Shown: positions 17,901-26,303, numbered from the stretch's first letter. The stretch: DNA of 64,000 bases from Pseudomonadota bacterium (GCA_018902755.1 JAHIQI010000038.1:62001-126000); one strand, 5' to 3'. The notes: a model not told the origin generated them from the sequence alone. A program made the numbers and translations.

Positions 17901-18180
17901 CGCCCGGGTGGTGCCCACCCGCAAGATGGAGCAGGAGCCCATGCAGCACGACTTCGCCCCGGGCGATCCGCTCCTGGCCGCTGATTCAGCCATTCGCCGG
18001 GAGTTGGCCCTGAGCGGCGCGCCCAACCTGTTCAACAACATCGTGGAGCTATGGTACCGCCTGGAGGGCGGCCAGTTCGTACCCATGCCCGCAAAAACCG
18101 TTTGCGAGTACTGCCCCATGGGTGGGGTGTGCCGGGCGCGGATAAACGCGGCCGCCGCCCTGGAGGGAGAGGCCTCATGA
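14989..18180 (+). CDS. addB: AddB-like exonuclease subunit (PD-(D/E)XK nuclease with Fe-S Cys motif)
   Basis: 1063 aa. The C-terminal nuclease domain shows GRLDRLDQ (about 910) and VVDYKHAS (about 924), the GxxDRxD...DYK pattern of RecB-family nucleases. Cys in YVACPMQWF (about 777) and a C-terminal C-x2-C-x5-C (CEYCPMGGVC, about 1039-1048) match the iron-sulphur staple of AddB. No Walker A (GxxGxGKT/S) is visible at the N-terminus, so the helicase-like half is probably structural. GTG start overlaps the transglycosylase stop by four bases, and the stop overlaps the AddA-like start. The subunit call rests on motifs plus the neighbour. Confidence 0.8.
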   Translation: MSLRPAQVWPGGQALEQAFSLSAASAPGGLLLGGGGHYTFQGKNALLPLLWSQLPPSALRGKPLAELAGPVLVQKLLESLGREQAALAGISRGRRFPHRLWRLLVGLKAARLNPQDIASLPGPGGQRRAALAGLLAAYTGELAQRGLADEADQLAAVEAHLMNGGAFPLLQGWQSLEVREALWLRPAELRLLFALSQALPVRVRFALAPAVGSEQEVFRLLEATAKALEEHGGNLEVEWADLEEEGGPLAPLALGTWDGAQNTPAADGAALELVRAAGRYAEVEALVGRARDLVDQGTPPHEIVLVFPELSLYGQMAADVAARLGLPLSFRRSEPLGGTPLVQAILELLSLPQMGYSRVELARVWDSPYLGAALAHHLQTPHPQDAARRLAQAYYVDARETPAREWLNQAADQAEGSKAQACRDLASACGALTDWLAPLDQAQGLAEYCGRVERLLESLRPTPNLGAGAGPGRWAALALARDLAAWEGLTQAVRGLGRAAEQVGADMPLSPGRLLALLGQALEQQDAGAGMGARGGVRVLRLEDTQGLCPAYALAGGLNREEFPSRPVDLRLLDSAERLALGRKAGLPVWRTEEEEYGGQVLRLLLLLASARQGASLSCCAADLDGSPRNPSLLLEQMARRLGREAELKAPPGSVFGDVPPVNQCRDARSLWSALARDLLRPRYGKAPEDGAAPAVLHALAKEHAVAQAWRSLAARARVEEHRLRLEALPPEARLTQGGPYDGLVLAGPAQEFLASLLDDPERRKLSPSALETYVACPMQWFLARMLGLKEPSEPGWDLERSEEGTWVHETMKRFFAPGEFDPAWDEAAQGERLARCLAQAMEKLPGHGLVQQARQGVLAHTLATVVAREMEAMGGLRPSQVEAEFGGKDSEAPPLEVPLEQGQPLRLTGRLDRLDQGQGALRVVDYKHASQKEKISGPLKETELGVTAFQMPVYLAAARELWGKADDALSARVVPTRKMEQEPMQHDFAPGDPLLAADSAIRRELALSGAPNLFNNIVELWYRLEGGQFVPMPAKTVCEYCPMGGVCRARINAAAALEGEAS

Positions 18181-21100
18181 GCGCTCCGGAGCGGCTGTGC
18201 CTGGTGGCCGGGGCCGGGGCGGGCAAGACCTATCGCCTGGTGGAGCACTACCAGGGCCTGCTGGCCAAGGACTTGGAGCCCGCCCAGATCGTGGCCATCA
18301 CCTTCACCGAAAAGGCGGCGGGCGAAATGCGCCAGCGCATCGGGGAGAAGATCGCCCCCGAACTGGCCGCCAAGCTTGCCTGGGCCCCCATCAACACCAT
18401 CCACGGTTTCTGCGCTTCCCTGCTCAGGGACTACGGCCTGGCCCTGGGCCTGGACCCCGAGTTCCGGGTGCTGGACAACGACGAGTTCAGCCGCCTGCTG
18501 GTGGAAACAACCGATGAGGTGCTGCGCCAGGGGCTCAAGGAGCGCGACCCCGTACTGGGCGGCTTGCTTACGCACTACAACTTGAGCGGCATGGGCGGGC
18601 TGCAGGAAAAGCTCATCTGGCTGCACCGCCAGATGGCCACCATGGGCATTAGCCCGGAGCAGGCCGCCCAGGCCACAGCGGATGCCCACGCAGCCGACCA
18701 AGGCAGCGCCGCCGATTTGATCGCCGCCATGGATGCGGCGGTGAACGAGTTGGCCTCCCTGTTGGCCGGCGATCCCAAGCTGGCCGCCTCCAAGGCCAAG
18801 TACGTACCCAAGGCCAGGGGCCTCATCGAGGCCTGGCCGGCGCTCAAGGCCCAACTTGCGGACGAGGCCACCCGACCCGGTGCGGTGGCCACTATCGCCG
18901 CCACGGTCAAGGGCTCTTGGGGCAGCGGCGCGGTCAAGGAGCCGCGCAAGGCGTTGGCTGACGGCGCGCAAGCCCTGGCCGCCCTGGCGGCCATCCCCGC
19001 CGCCGCACTGGCCGCCGAGGACCTCCTCGCCCTGGCCGCCAAGCTGGAGCAGGCTCTTAGCCGCGAGCTTACCCGGCGGGCCGCCCTGGGATTCGACGCC
19101 CTGCTCACCCTGTCCCGCGACCTGCTGCGCGACCACCCCGAGGTGCTGGCTCAGTGCCGAAGCCGCTGGCGGGCCCTGCTGGTGGACGAGTACCAGGACG
19201 TGAACCCGGTGCAAAACCAGCTGGTGGAGCTTTTGGCCGGGCTGGACGAGGACCCTGTTCCCGGTGCCGAACCACCTGATTTACTGGTGGTGGGCGACCG
19301 CAAGCAATCCATCTACGCCTTTCGCGGGGCCGAGGTGGCCGAGCTGGCCGGCATGGCCACGCGCCTGGAGGCCGGCGAGGGAAGGGTGGAGCCCCTTGGC
19401 CTGAACTGGCGCTCCCATCCGGCCCTGGTGGGGTTCTTCAACCGCTTGTTCGAGCGCATCCTCACGCCGGGCGAAGGCCGGGAGCACGCGCCCCAGGCCT
19501 ATGTGCAGTACGGTCCTCACGATGTTCAGGAGCCATCGGGCAAAAAGGCGGGGCTGGTCGACGAAGTGGTGGTGGAGCTGGTGGATTGCGCGGGCCTGCT
19601 GAGCGAAGACAAACCCAGCGCGGCGGCCCAGCGGGCGGTGGAGGCCCGGGCCCTGGCTGCTTACCTGCGCCGTCTTTTCGATGAGGGCCCATACCACCCC
19701 GGCCAGGTGGCGGTGCTCTTGCGCAAGCTCACCCAGGTGGGGGTCTACGAGGAAGCCCTGTGCCGGGCTGGGGTGGACTACTACACCGTGGACGGGCGGG
19801 GCTTCTATGAGTGCCAGGAGGTGAGCGACCTGGACCACGCACTGAGGGCGATCCTGGACCCAAGCGACGAGATCGCCCTGGCCGCCTGGCTGCGCTCGCC
19901 CCTGGTGGGCCTCAGCGACGAGAGCCTGCTGGCCCTGGCCCACCCCTCGCCACCCCGGCGCGACGGCCTATATGCCGGGCTGCGGGGTGGCGCGCCGCTC
20001 CCCGCTTGGTGCGGGCCAGAGCAGCAGGAGCGCCTGGAGGGAGCCCGGCGCACCTTAACCAAGCTGGGACCCCTGGCCCGCCGCCTGCACCCGGCGGAGC
20101 TTATTACCATGCTGCTGGAGGACAGCGACCTGTTGCCCGTGCTCATGGGCACCAGCGCGGGCGAGCAAAAGGCGGCCAACCTGCGCAAGCTGTTGGAGAC
20201 CGCCCGTCAGCCGGGCGGGGTGCTGGCCGGGGGCATGGAGGCCTTTACTCGGGGCTTGGCCGGGCTGGTGGCCCAGCCGCCCAATGACCCCCAGGCCCCG
20301 TTGTTGGGCGAAGCTGCTAGGGTTGTCCGCCTGATGACCGTGCACAAGGCCAAGGGCCTGGAGTTCCCGGTGGTGGTCCTGCCCGATCTGGCCAGTCAGG
20401 GCGGCGGCCAAAACGGGCTGCCGGACTTGGGGCCGGGCGGCGAGTTGGCCCTGGCCCCGCCCCACCCGGACAGCGGAGCCTTGGCCAAGCCCCCTCTCTA
20501 CGACCGTTTGCATAACAGGGACAAGGCCCGCCAGGAGGCGGAGGAGGCCCGCAAGTTTTACGTGGCCTGCACCAGGGCCGAGGAACGCCTGGTGCTGCTG
20601 CTCAGTCCCGGCGGCACCCAGAGCAAGGGATGGGACAAGTGGGCCCGCGACCTTGTGGCACCCGACCCGGCGGCCCGGACCCTAGACGCCGCGACTCTGC
20701 CCCTGGCCGGGCAGAGCGAGCCCCGCTCCCTGGCCGACGCCTGGCCGGACGGCTTGCCGGAGCAGGCCGGGCTTGGGCGGGAAGAGGCTTCCCAGGTTTT
20801 GTCCCGCATCCGTCGTCCCGCCGCGCGACTGTCCCTGGTGCGCGAGTCGGTGAGCGGCCTGGAGAACTACCTTACCTGCCCCCGGCTCTACGTGCTCACC
20901 CAGCGCCTGGGATTGGACACCGCCCTGATCCCTCGCGCCGGAAAGCCGAACGGCGGCATGGGCCGGGCGGTGGAGTTGGGCAGCCTGGTGCACCGGCTCA
21001 TGGAGCACGCCGACTTCAGCCAAGGCCCGGCCGGGCTGGAGACCGCCTTGGCCGCCCTGGACCCGGACCCGGACTTGGCCGAACAGGCCTTGTCACTGGC

Positions 21101-21596
21101 CACCCGCTTGTGGGATACCGAGCTGCCCGGTGAGTTGGCCGGAGCCGCCGAGTTGGGGCGGGAGCTGCCCTTCTGCCTGCGCCTACCGGAGCAGGAGGGC
21201 GGCCCGGCCCTGGAGATAATCGGCGAGATCGACCTGGCCGCCAAACTCAGCGGCGGCTGGCTGGTGGCCGACTACAAGGTCTCGCACAAGGCCGACCCCG
21301 CGCCTTACCGCGACCAAATGGCCCTTTACGCCCTGGCCTTGCACAAGGGTGACGGCGGCATCGGCCCCGCGCCCCGCTGCTGCCTGGTTTTTCTTACGCC
21401 CCAAGGAGCCAAGCTGGCTTGGCTGAACTTCACTCCGGACGACCTGACTGCCATGGAGGCGCGGGTGCGCGCCGCCGCCCAGGCAATAGCCGCCCTGGGG
21501 CCCCAGCCCGATCCCGCCGCCCTTGAGCCGGGGGCGGCCTGCGATCCCACCTTGTGCCCGGTGGCCCATCTCTGCGGCCTGGAGGACGGCTCGTGA
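18177..21596 (+). CDS. addA: AddA-like helicase-nuclease (UvrD/Rep family)
   Basis: 1139 aa. SF1A helicase: Walker A VAGAGAGKT (10-18), motif II LLVDEYQDVNPVQ, motif III GDRKQSIYAFRGAEV, motif V MTVHKAKGLEFPVVVLPDL, motif VI VACTRAEERL. The C-terminal RecB-type nuclease shows GSLVHRLME, IIGEIDLAAKL and VADYKVSH. It would pair with the upstream AddB-like protein to resect double-strand breaks for RecA. ATG overlaps the previous stop (ATGA), and the TGA overlaps the next GTG. Confidence 0.88.
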   Translation: MSAPERLCLVAGAGAGKTYRLVEHYQGLLAKDLEPAQIVAITFTEKAAGEMRQRIGEKIAPELAAKLAWAPINTIHGFCASLLRDYGLALGLDPEFRVLDNDEFSRLLVETTDEVLRQGLKERDPVLGGLLTHYNLSGMGGLQEKLIWLHRQMATMGISPEQAAQATADAHAADQGSAADLIAAMDAAVNELASLLAGDPKLAASKAKYVPKARGLIEAWPALKAQLADEATRPGAVATIAATVKGSWGSGAVKEPRKALADGAQALAALAAIPAAALAAEDLLALAAKLEQALSRELTRRAALGFDALLTLSRDLLRDHPEVLAQCRSRWRALLVDEYQDVNPVQNQLVELLAGLDEDPVPGAEPPDLLVVGDRKQSIYAFRGAEVAELAGMATRLEAGEGRVEPLGLNWRSHPALVGFFNRLFERILTPGEGREHAPQAYVQYGPHDVQEPSGKKAGLVDEVVVELVDCAGLLSEDKPSAAAQRAVEARALAAYLRRLFDEGPYHPGQVAVLLRKLTQVGVYEEALCRAGVDYYTVDGRGFYECQEVSDLDHALRAILDPSDEIALAAWLRSPLVGLSDESLLALAHPSPPRRDGLYAGLRGGAPLPAWCGPEQQERLEGARRTLTKLGPLARRLHPAELITMLLEDSDLLPVLMGTSAGEQKAANLRKLLETARQPGGVLAGGMEAFTRGLAGLVAQPPNDPQAPLLGEAARVVRLMTVHKAKGLEFPVVVLPDLASQGGGQNGLPDLGPGGELALAPPHPDSGALAKPPLYDRLHNRDKARQEAEEARKFYVACTRAEERLVLLLSPGGTQSKGWDKWARDLVAPDPAARTLDAATLPLAGQSEPRSLADAWPDGLPEQAGLGREEASQVLSRIRRPAARLSLVRESVSGLENYLTCPRLYVLTQRLGLDTALIPRAGKPNGGMGRAVELGSLVHRLMEHADFSQGPAGLETALAALDPDPDLAEQALSLATRLWDTELPGELAGAAELGRELPFCLRLPEQEGGPALEIIGEIDLAAKLSGGWLVADYKVSHKADPAPYRDQMALYALALHKGDGGIGPAPRCCLVFLTPQGAKLAWLNFTPDDLTAMEARVRAAAQAIAALGPQPDPAALEPGAACDPTLCPVAHLCGLEDGS

Positions 21597-23758
21597 AAGA
21601 GCCCCGCCAGGTGCAGCTCAAGGGCCGGGTGAAGCGCATCACCTTTGCCAACCCGGACAACGGCTACACCGTGGCCAAGGTGGAGATCTCCGGCCGCCTG
21701 GGCCTGACCACCCTGGTGGGGCGCATGCCCGGCCTCACCGAGGGCCAGGAAGTTCAGATCAGCGGCAAGGAGTCGGACCACCCCAAGTTCGGCCCCCAGA
21801 TCGACGTGGAGGAATGCCGCATCAAGCAACCCTCCGACGCTGAAGGGGTGGAGCGCTATCTGGCTTCGGGGCTCATCAAGGGCGTGGGGCCGGTGCTGGC
21901 CGGGCGCATAGTGGAAACCTTGGGCACCTGCGCCCTGGAGATCATCCTGGAACAACCCAAGCGCCTGTCAGAGGTGCCCGGTGTTGGCGCCAAGCGGGCC
22001 AAGATCATCTCCCAGGCGGTGGCCGATCACGGGGCCTTGCGGGACCTCATGGTTTTCTTGCAGTCCCACGGGGTGGCGGCCACCACGGCGCTGCGCATCT
22101 ACCGCCGCTACGGGGCCGGGGCCCTGGGGGTGGTGCAGAACAAGCCCCACCGCCTGGCCTCGGACGTGCGGGGCATCGGTTTTGCCACCGCCGACGCCAT
22201 AGCCGCGCGTTTGGGCATCGCCGCCGATCACCCCGAGCGCCTGCAAGCCGGGCTGCTGTGGATTTTGAATACCGCCCGCGATGAGGGCCACGTTTACTTG
22301 CCCTATGACGAGCTGCTGGACCGCACCGCCGCCGAACTGCGGGTGGAGCGGGCCCTGCTGGGACCAGCCTTCGCCCGCCTGCACAGCGAGCAGGAGATCG
22401 TGGCCGAGGACCTGCCCTCGGGCCAGCGGGTGGTTTACCTCACCGGCCAGCACGCCATGGAGATGCTGGCCGCCAAGGAGCTGGCCCGCATCTCCCGCCA
22501 GGAAGGCCTGCTGACCCCGGAGCGGGCGGCCAAGGCCGTGGACTGGGTGGCCGGACAACTGGCCGTGAAGCCCTCGCCCGGCCAATCCCAGGCCCTCACC
22601 GGCCTGCTGGAAGCGGGCCTGGGGGTGCTCACCGGCGGGCCGGGCACCGGCAAGACCACCCTGGTCAAGGCGGTGATCACCATCGCCCGGCGCATGGGCC
22701 AGAGCATAGCCCTGGCCGCGCCCACCGGCCGGGCGGCCAAGCGCCTGGCCCAGGCCAGCGGCCAGGAGGCCCTGACCCTCCACCGCCTGCTGGAGTTCAG
22801 CCCCAAGGAGAACCGCTTTTTGCGCGGCCATGACAAGCCCTTGGAGCACGGGCTCATCGTGGTGGACGAATCCTCCATGATCGACATATGGCTGGGAGCC
22901 CACCTGGCCGCCGCGGTGGGACCCACCAGCCGCCTCTTGCTGGTGGGCGACGCGGACCAGCTACCCCCGGTGGGGCCGGGCCTGTTCTTTCGCCAGATCA
23001 TGGACTCCGGCGCGGCCAAGGTGGCCCAGCTAACCGAGATATTCCGACAGGACGAGAGCGGGCTCATCGTGGCCAACGCCCACCGCATCCTGCACGGTCA
23101 GATGCCCCGCCTGCCCGAGCGGGAAGGGGAGGGCGACTTTTTTTTCATCGAGCAAAAGGACCCGGTGCGGGCCGCCGAGTTGATCCGCGAGCTGGTCACC
23201 CAGCGCCTTCCCCGGCGCTTCGGCCTGGACCCGGAGCGTGACATCCAGGTGCTGGCCCCCATGCACAAGGGCAACCTGGGCTGCGCCAACCTCAACGCCC
23301 TGTTGCGCCAAGCCCTGAACCCCCGCGCCGCCGGCAAGGTGGGCCTGGCCCCCGGCGACCGGGTCATGCAGGTGCGCAACAACTACGACCTGGAAGTGTT
23401 CAACGGCGACCTGGGCTTGGCTCTTAGGGAAGACGAGGAGGGCCTGGTGGTGGAAATGGACCGGGGCCCGGTGAGCTACGCCCCGGCCGATTTGGAAGAC
23501 CTCACCCTGGCCTACGCCATCACCGTGCACAAAAGCCAGGGCAGCGAGTACCCGGCGGTGGTCATCGCCCTGGCCACCGAGCACTACATAATGCTAAACC
23601 GGCCGCTCTTGTACACTGCGGTGACTCGCGGCAAGCAACTGGTGGTCATCGTGGGCCAGCGCAACGCACTGAAACGGGCGGTGGAGCACGCCCAGCCCAT
23701 ACGGCGCTACGCCGCCCTGGATTCTAAAATAAAAGCACTAATCAACCATAGGTATTAG
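21593..23758 (+). CDS. recD2: RecD2-like 5'-3' DNA helicase
   Basis: 721 aa. N-terminal OB-like segment (RITFANPDNGYTVAKVEI), a helix-hairpin-helix region (SEVPGVGAKRAKII), then SF1B motifs: Walker A LTGGPGTGKTTL (about 349-357), motif II VVDESSMID, LVGDADQLPPVGPG, LTEIFRQ, and the C-terminal AYAITVHKSQGSEYPAVVI and LYTAVTRGKQ. The N-terminal HhH part marks RecD2 rather than RecBCD-type RecD. GTG start overlaps the AddA-like stop by four bases. Last gene before the AT-rich island. Confidence 0.88.
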   Translation: MKEPRQVQLKGRVKRITFANPDNGYTVAKVEISGRLGLTTLVGRMPGLTEGQEVQISGKESDHPKFGPQIDVEECRIKQPSDAEGVERYLASGLIKGVGPVLAGRIVETLGTCALEIILEQPKRLSEVPGVGAKRAKIISQAVADHGALRDLMVFLQSHGVAATTALRIYRRYGAGALGVVQNKPHRLASDVRGIGFATADAIAARLGIAADHPERLQAGLLWILNTARDEGHVYLPYDELLDRTAAELRVERALLGPAFARLHSEQEIVAEDLPSGQRVVYLTGQHAMEMLAAKELARISRQEGLLTPERAAKAVDWVAGQLAVKPSPGQSQALTGLLEAGLGVLTGGPGTGKTTLVKAVITIARRMGQSIALAAPTGRAAKRLAQASGQEALTLHRLLEFSPKENRFLRGHDKPLEHGLIVVDESSMIDIWLGAHLAAAVGPTSRLLLVGDADQLPPVGPGLFFRQIMDSGAAKVAQLTEIFRQDESGLIVANAHRILHGQMPRLPEREGEGDFFFIEQKDPVRAAELIRELVTQRLPRRFGLDPERDIQVLAPMHKGNLGCANLNALLRQALNPRAAGKVGLAPGDRVMQVRNNYDLEVFNGDLGLALREDEEGLVVEMDRGPVSYAPADLEDLTLAYAITVHKSQGSEYPAVVIALATEHYIMLNRPLLYTAVTRGKQLVVIVGQRNALKRAVEHAQPIRRYAALDSKIKALINHRY

Positions 23759-23851
23759 AGAATAAGTTCACATATATTGTGTGCCTCTTGACTGGACCTA
23801 CGACATCTGGTACTTAGGATACAGATGTTGTGTAACCTTTCGGAGGACATA

Positions 23852-24013
23852 ATGAGCAACGAAAATCAAGGCAACCACGGTAAGGGCAATCCTGCTACAC
23901 CAGCCAACCCCGGGCAGCCAGGCCAGCCGGCTACGCCGGGTACTTCGCCGCCTAACCCTGGCAATCGGCCTCCTGACAGGCCGAAGCCAGGAAAAGGTCG
24001 TGAAGTAGGCTAA
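23852..24013 (+). CDS. 53-aa Pro/Gly/Asn-rich peptide, candidate modifier or target of the E2-E1/JAB pair
   Basis: Excellent ribosome site (CGGAGG, five bases before ATG) and a clear stop. Composition is almost entirely Pro, Gly, Asn, Lys, Thr and Gln, with repeats of the NPGQPGQPATPG type, so it is predicted disordered. It ends KPGKGREVG, i.e. a C-terminal Gly. It is 20 bp upstream of the E2-E1 fusion gene in the same orientation. It is too short and too Pro-rich to fold as ubiquitin. By analogy with Pup (a small disordered protein tag) or with C-terminal-Gly substrates of Cap2, it may be the tag or the target. This is inference. A possible -35 (TTGACT) lies at 23788, with no convincing -10. 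Confidence 0.6.
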   Translation: MSNENQGNHGKGNPATPANPGQPGQPATPGTSPPNPGNRPPDRPKPGKGREVG

Positions 24014-24032
24014 GCCGTTAATACGTGTAAAA

Positions 24033-25814
24033 ATGTATTGGTGGGATCGTAGGGAGGGCCTTCTCCAAGACGAAATAGAGGCACTCCGCCAGGCAGGAGC
24101 GCGTCCTATTCTCAACGAAGAGGCGCTAGCTGCTGGCCAAGCAGATGTTAGTATTTCTGCGGTAATTCGTGGCAATACCCAGAAAATTATAATTAAATAT
24201 CCTGACTTGTTCCCATATTTTCGTCCAGAATTTTTCTGTGTCGGCCTAGAAGCCTTAGGACACTACAACCCGATAACTGGCCACATGTGCCTACTGACCC
24301 GCGGTACAGAACACTGGACCCCGGGTATGAAGGCAGCAAACCTATATCTGGAGAATCTACCCAAATGGGAAGAAGCTGCGTTCTCGGACAGGGCAACGGC
24401 ACCACCAATTGAGGGGGAGGATTTACAAGCAGAACCATTTAGCGCTTACTACACTGTCGCTCCATTCATGGCATTTATGATGGACTCAAGTTGGGAAATC
24501 TCACCAACAGCGACTGCCGGAACTTTAAAAGTTATTTTTAGAGAAAAAATTTCACAGTCTATAGATTGTGAAAGGCTCCTCGGCCTTGTACTCAGCATAA
24601 GCGATAATGATAATGTTATCCATGAAGTGCCTGATAAAATTATGAATTGGGCATCTACATTTTTAGACGAAAATACTATTCTAGATGTACCGTGGATAAG
24701 ATTAAACGAACCGATCCAATCCAATGATCCAAAGGTGTTTTTTGATAAGATCAATACGGTTTCACCAAATGTGTACCAAGTGCTTTCCAGTAGGCATGGG
24801 CAGTACAATTTTATTTTATGTGGCTTTACATTCCGAGAAGAAATAGCGAGGGGCATTTCAAAAGACGGCTGGATATTCTTAATAGCTAAGAAAACCATAA
24901 CAAACAGAAAAAAGCCAAGGCAAGAGCGTAGGTTTGCACAGTTGGTGCGGTCTGAACCTTACAGTACGAATGATTATTTCGAAAGAATATCTAATATGCG
25001 CTCACTGCAAACCAAGCGCATCGCTGTCTTTGGGCTTGGTTGTCTGGGCTCCACGAGCGCAACGATGCTTGCGCAGTCAGGTGTTGCCGAATTAGTTCTC
25101 GTAGACAAAGACCAAGTATCTCCCAGTATTACATGCCGAACAACATATTCTCTTGTCGACTCTGGACTCCCAAAAATGGAGGCATTGGCTCATTATTTAT
25201 CAAGTAAATTTCCATTTACCTATGTGCTTACCAACCTTTTCCCTTCTGATCACAGTGGACGACCATTCCCTTTAATTAATTTGGGGCAGTTTGGCTGTCC
25301 ATACAATCAAGATGACTTTTTAGAAGCAGTGCTTGATAAAGTTGATCTAATTTTTGATGCCACGGCAGAGGAAGGTATTCATCATCTACTTGCTGACAGG
25401 GCTCAGAAGAAAGGAATCCCCATTATATTCCTTTCATCAAGACACGGTGGTATGGGAGGGTTAGTAGCTAGGCTGAGGCCTGACGGTAGTAATGGATGTT
25501 TTGCCTGCTATGCAAAACATAAAGACCAGGAAACTTTTCCGCAAGCTCCAGAGGATCTAGATGCAAACGTGCAACCGGGAGGCTGCGCTGACGTTACGTT
25601 CCAGGCATCAGTATTCGACGTTCGAGAAGTTGCGCTCACTGCAGTCCGCTTAGCTGTATCTACCCTTTGTGAAGGAGAAGAAAACGCCTATCCTTCTGCC
25701 AATTGGGACCTTGCCGTAATGTCTTTGGTAGAAGAGGGTAAAATGCTCGTCCCCACTTGGACAACGCATCACTTGACGCCTCATCCTGATTGCCAATGCA
25801 AAACCCGCCAGTAA
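24033..25814 (+). CDS. E2-E1 fusion protein (ubiquitin-conjugation-like, Cap2-type layout)
   Basis: 593 aa. The N-terminal E2-like domain (about 40-110) has YPDLFPYFRPEF then HYNPITGHMCLL...W-x-P. This mirrors the UBC pattern H-x-N...G-x-x-C-L...W-x-P, with candidate catalytic Cys86. Residues 130-320 are a linker region I do not recognise. The E1/ThiF adenylation domain starts near 327: ATP loop GLGCLGS (334-340), VDKD (357-360), Arg369, Lys381, FDAT (441-444). C489-x2-C492 and C587-x-C589 could bind zinc, and Cys518 (PGGC) is the candidate E1 thioester Cys. Domain order and length match CBASS Cap2. AT-rich codon use, unlike the flanks. Weak ribosome site. Confidence 0.82.
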   Translation: MYWWDRREGLLQDEIEALRQAGARPILNEEALAAGQADVSISAVIRGNTQKIIIKYPDLFPYFRPEFFCVGLEALGHYNPITGHMCLLTRGTEHWTPGMKAANLYLENLPKWEEAAFSDRATAPPIEGEDLQAEPFSAYYTVAPFMAFMMDSSWEISPTATAGTLKVIFREKISQSIDCERLLGLVLSISDNDNVIHEVPDKIMNWASTFLDENTILDVPWIRLNEPIQSNDPKVFFDKINTVSPNVYQVLSSRHGQYNFILCGFTFREEIARGISKDGWIFLIAKKTITNRKKPRQERRFAQLVRSEPYSTNDYFERISNMRSLQTKRIAVFGLGCLGSTSATMLAQSGVAELVLVDKDQVSPSITCRTTYSLVDSGLPKMEALAHYLSSKFPFTYVLTNLFPSDHSGRPFPLINLGQFGCPYNQDDFLEAVLDKVDLIFDATAEEGIHHLLADRAQKKGIPIIFLSSRHGGMGGLVARLRPDGSNGCFACYAKHKDQETFPQAPEDLDANVQPGGCADVTFQASVFDVREVALTAVRLAVSTLCEGEENAYPSANWDLAVMSLVEEGKMLVPTWTTHHLTPHPDCQCKTRQ

Positions 25815-26293
25815 GCTTATGGGTAAAAGAAGCCTGTTTAAAGGTTATGAAGGAGGATGGGGCTCACTGGTTCCCAAAAGAAACAGGCGGTATTTTAGTA
25901 GGTTATTGGTCTGCTGACAAAAAAGAGGTGGTAGTAACAAATATTATTAGTGCGGGACCGAATGCACATCATGGACGCGTTATTTTTAAACCAGATCATG
26001 AATACCAACAGCAAGAACTAGACCGTATATTAAATTTTGGTGCTGAGCCATTATTTTACTTAGGTGACTGGCACACACACCCAAACGGTAAGCTCAAGTT
26101 AAGTATTCTTGACATGATTACTCTATGGCGTATTGCCAGAAACCCGGAAGCGTATGCTCCCACGCCGGTTATGCTGGTCCTTGCCAGAGGCAACCCCTGG
26201 GTTTTTGGTGGATGGTATAGAAATGCTGCAGGACATAGACTACTAGACCCGTTCTCTTCAGTATCGTCCATTAAGGTAAGGCGATTCGATTGA
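25796..26293 (+). CDS. JAB/MPN (JAMM) metalloprotease, Cap3-like deconjugase
   Basis: 165 aa. Complete JAMM zinc site: Glu29 in PKETGG and H93-x-H95-x7-S103-x2-D106 in GDWHTHPNGKLKLSILD. Such stand-alone prokaryotic JAB proteins cleave isopeptide or C-terminal linkages made by E1/E2 partners. The start ATG lies inside the last 19 bases of the E2-E1 gene, so the two are translationally linked. An in-frame TTG at 25790 is an alternative start. Ten bases separate its stop from the convergent pyrR gene. AT-rich like the two genes before it. Confidence 0.85.
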   Translation: MQNPPVSLWVKEACLKVMKEDGAHWFPKETGGILVGYWSADKKEVVVTNIISAGPNAHHGRVIFKPDHEYQQQELDRILNFGAEPLFYLGDWHTHPNGKLKLSILDMITLWRIARNPEAYAPTPVMLVLARGNPWVFGGWYRNAAGHRLLDPFSSVSSIKVRRFD

Positions 26294-26303
26294 GGGGACC
26301 GCT

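Noticed and set aside
23852..24013. Ubiquitin-fold protein encoded by the small ORF
   Set aside because: 53 residues, mostly Pro/Gly/Asn, with no beta-grasp pattern. Only a disordered-tag hypothesis is tenable.
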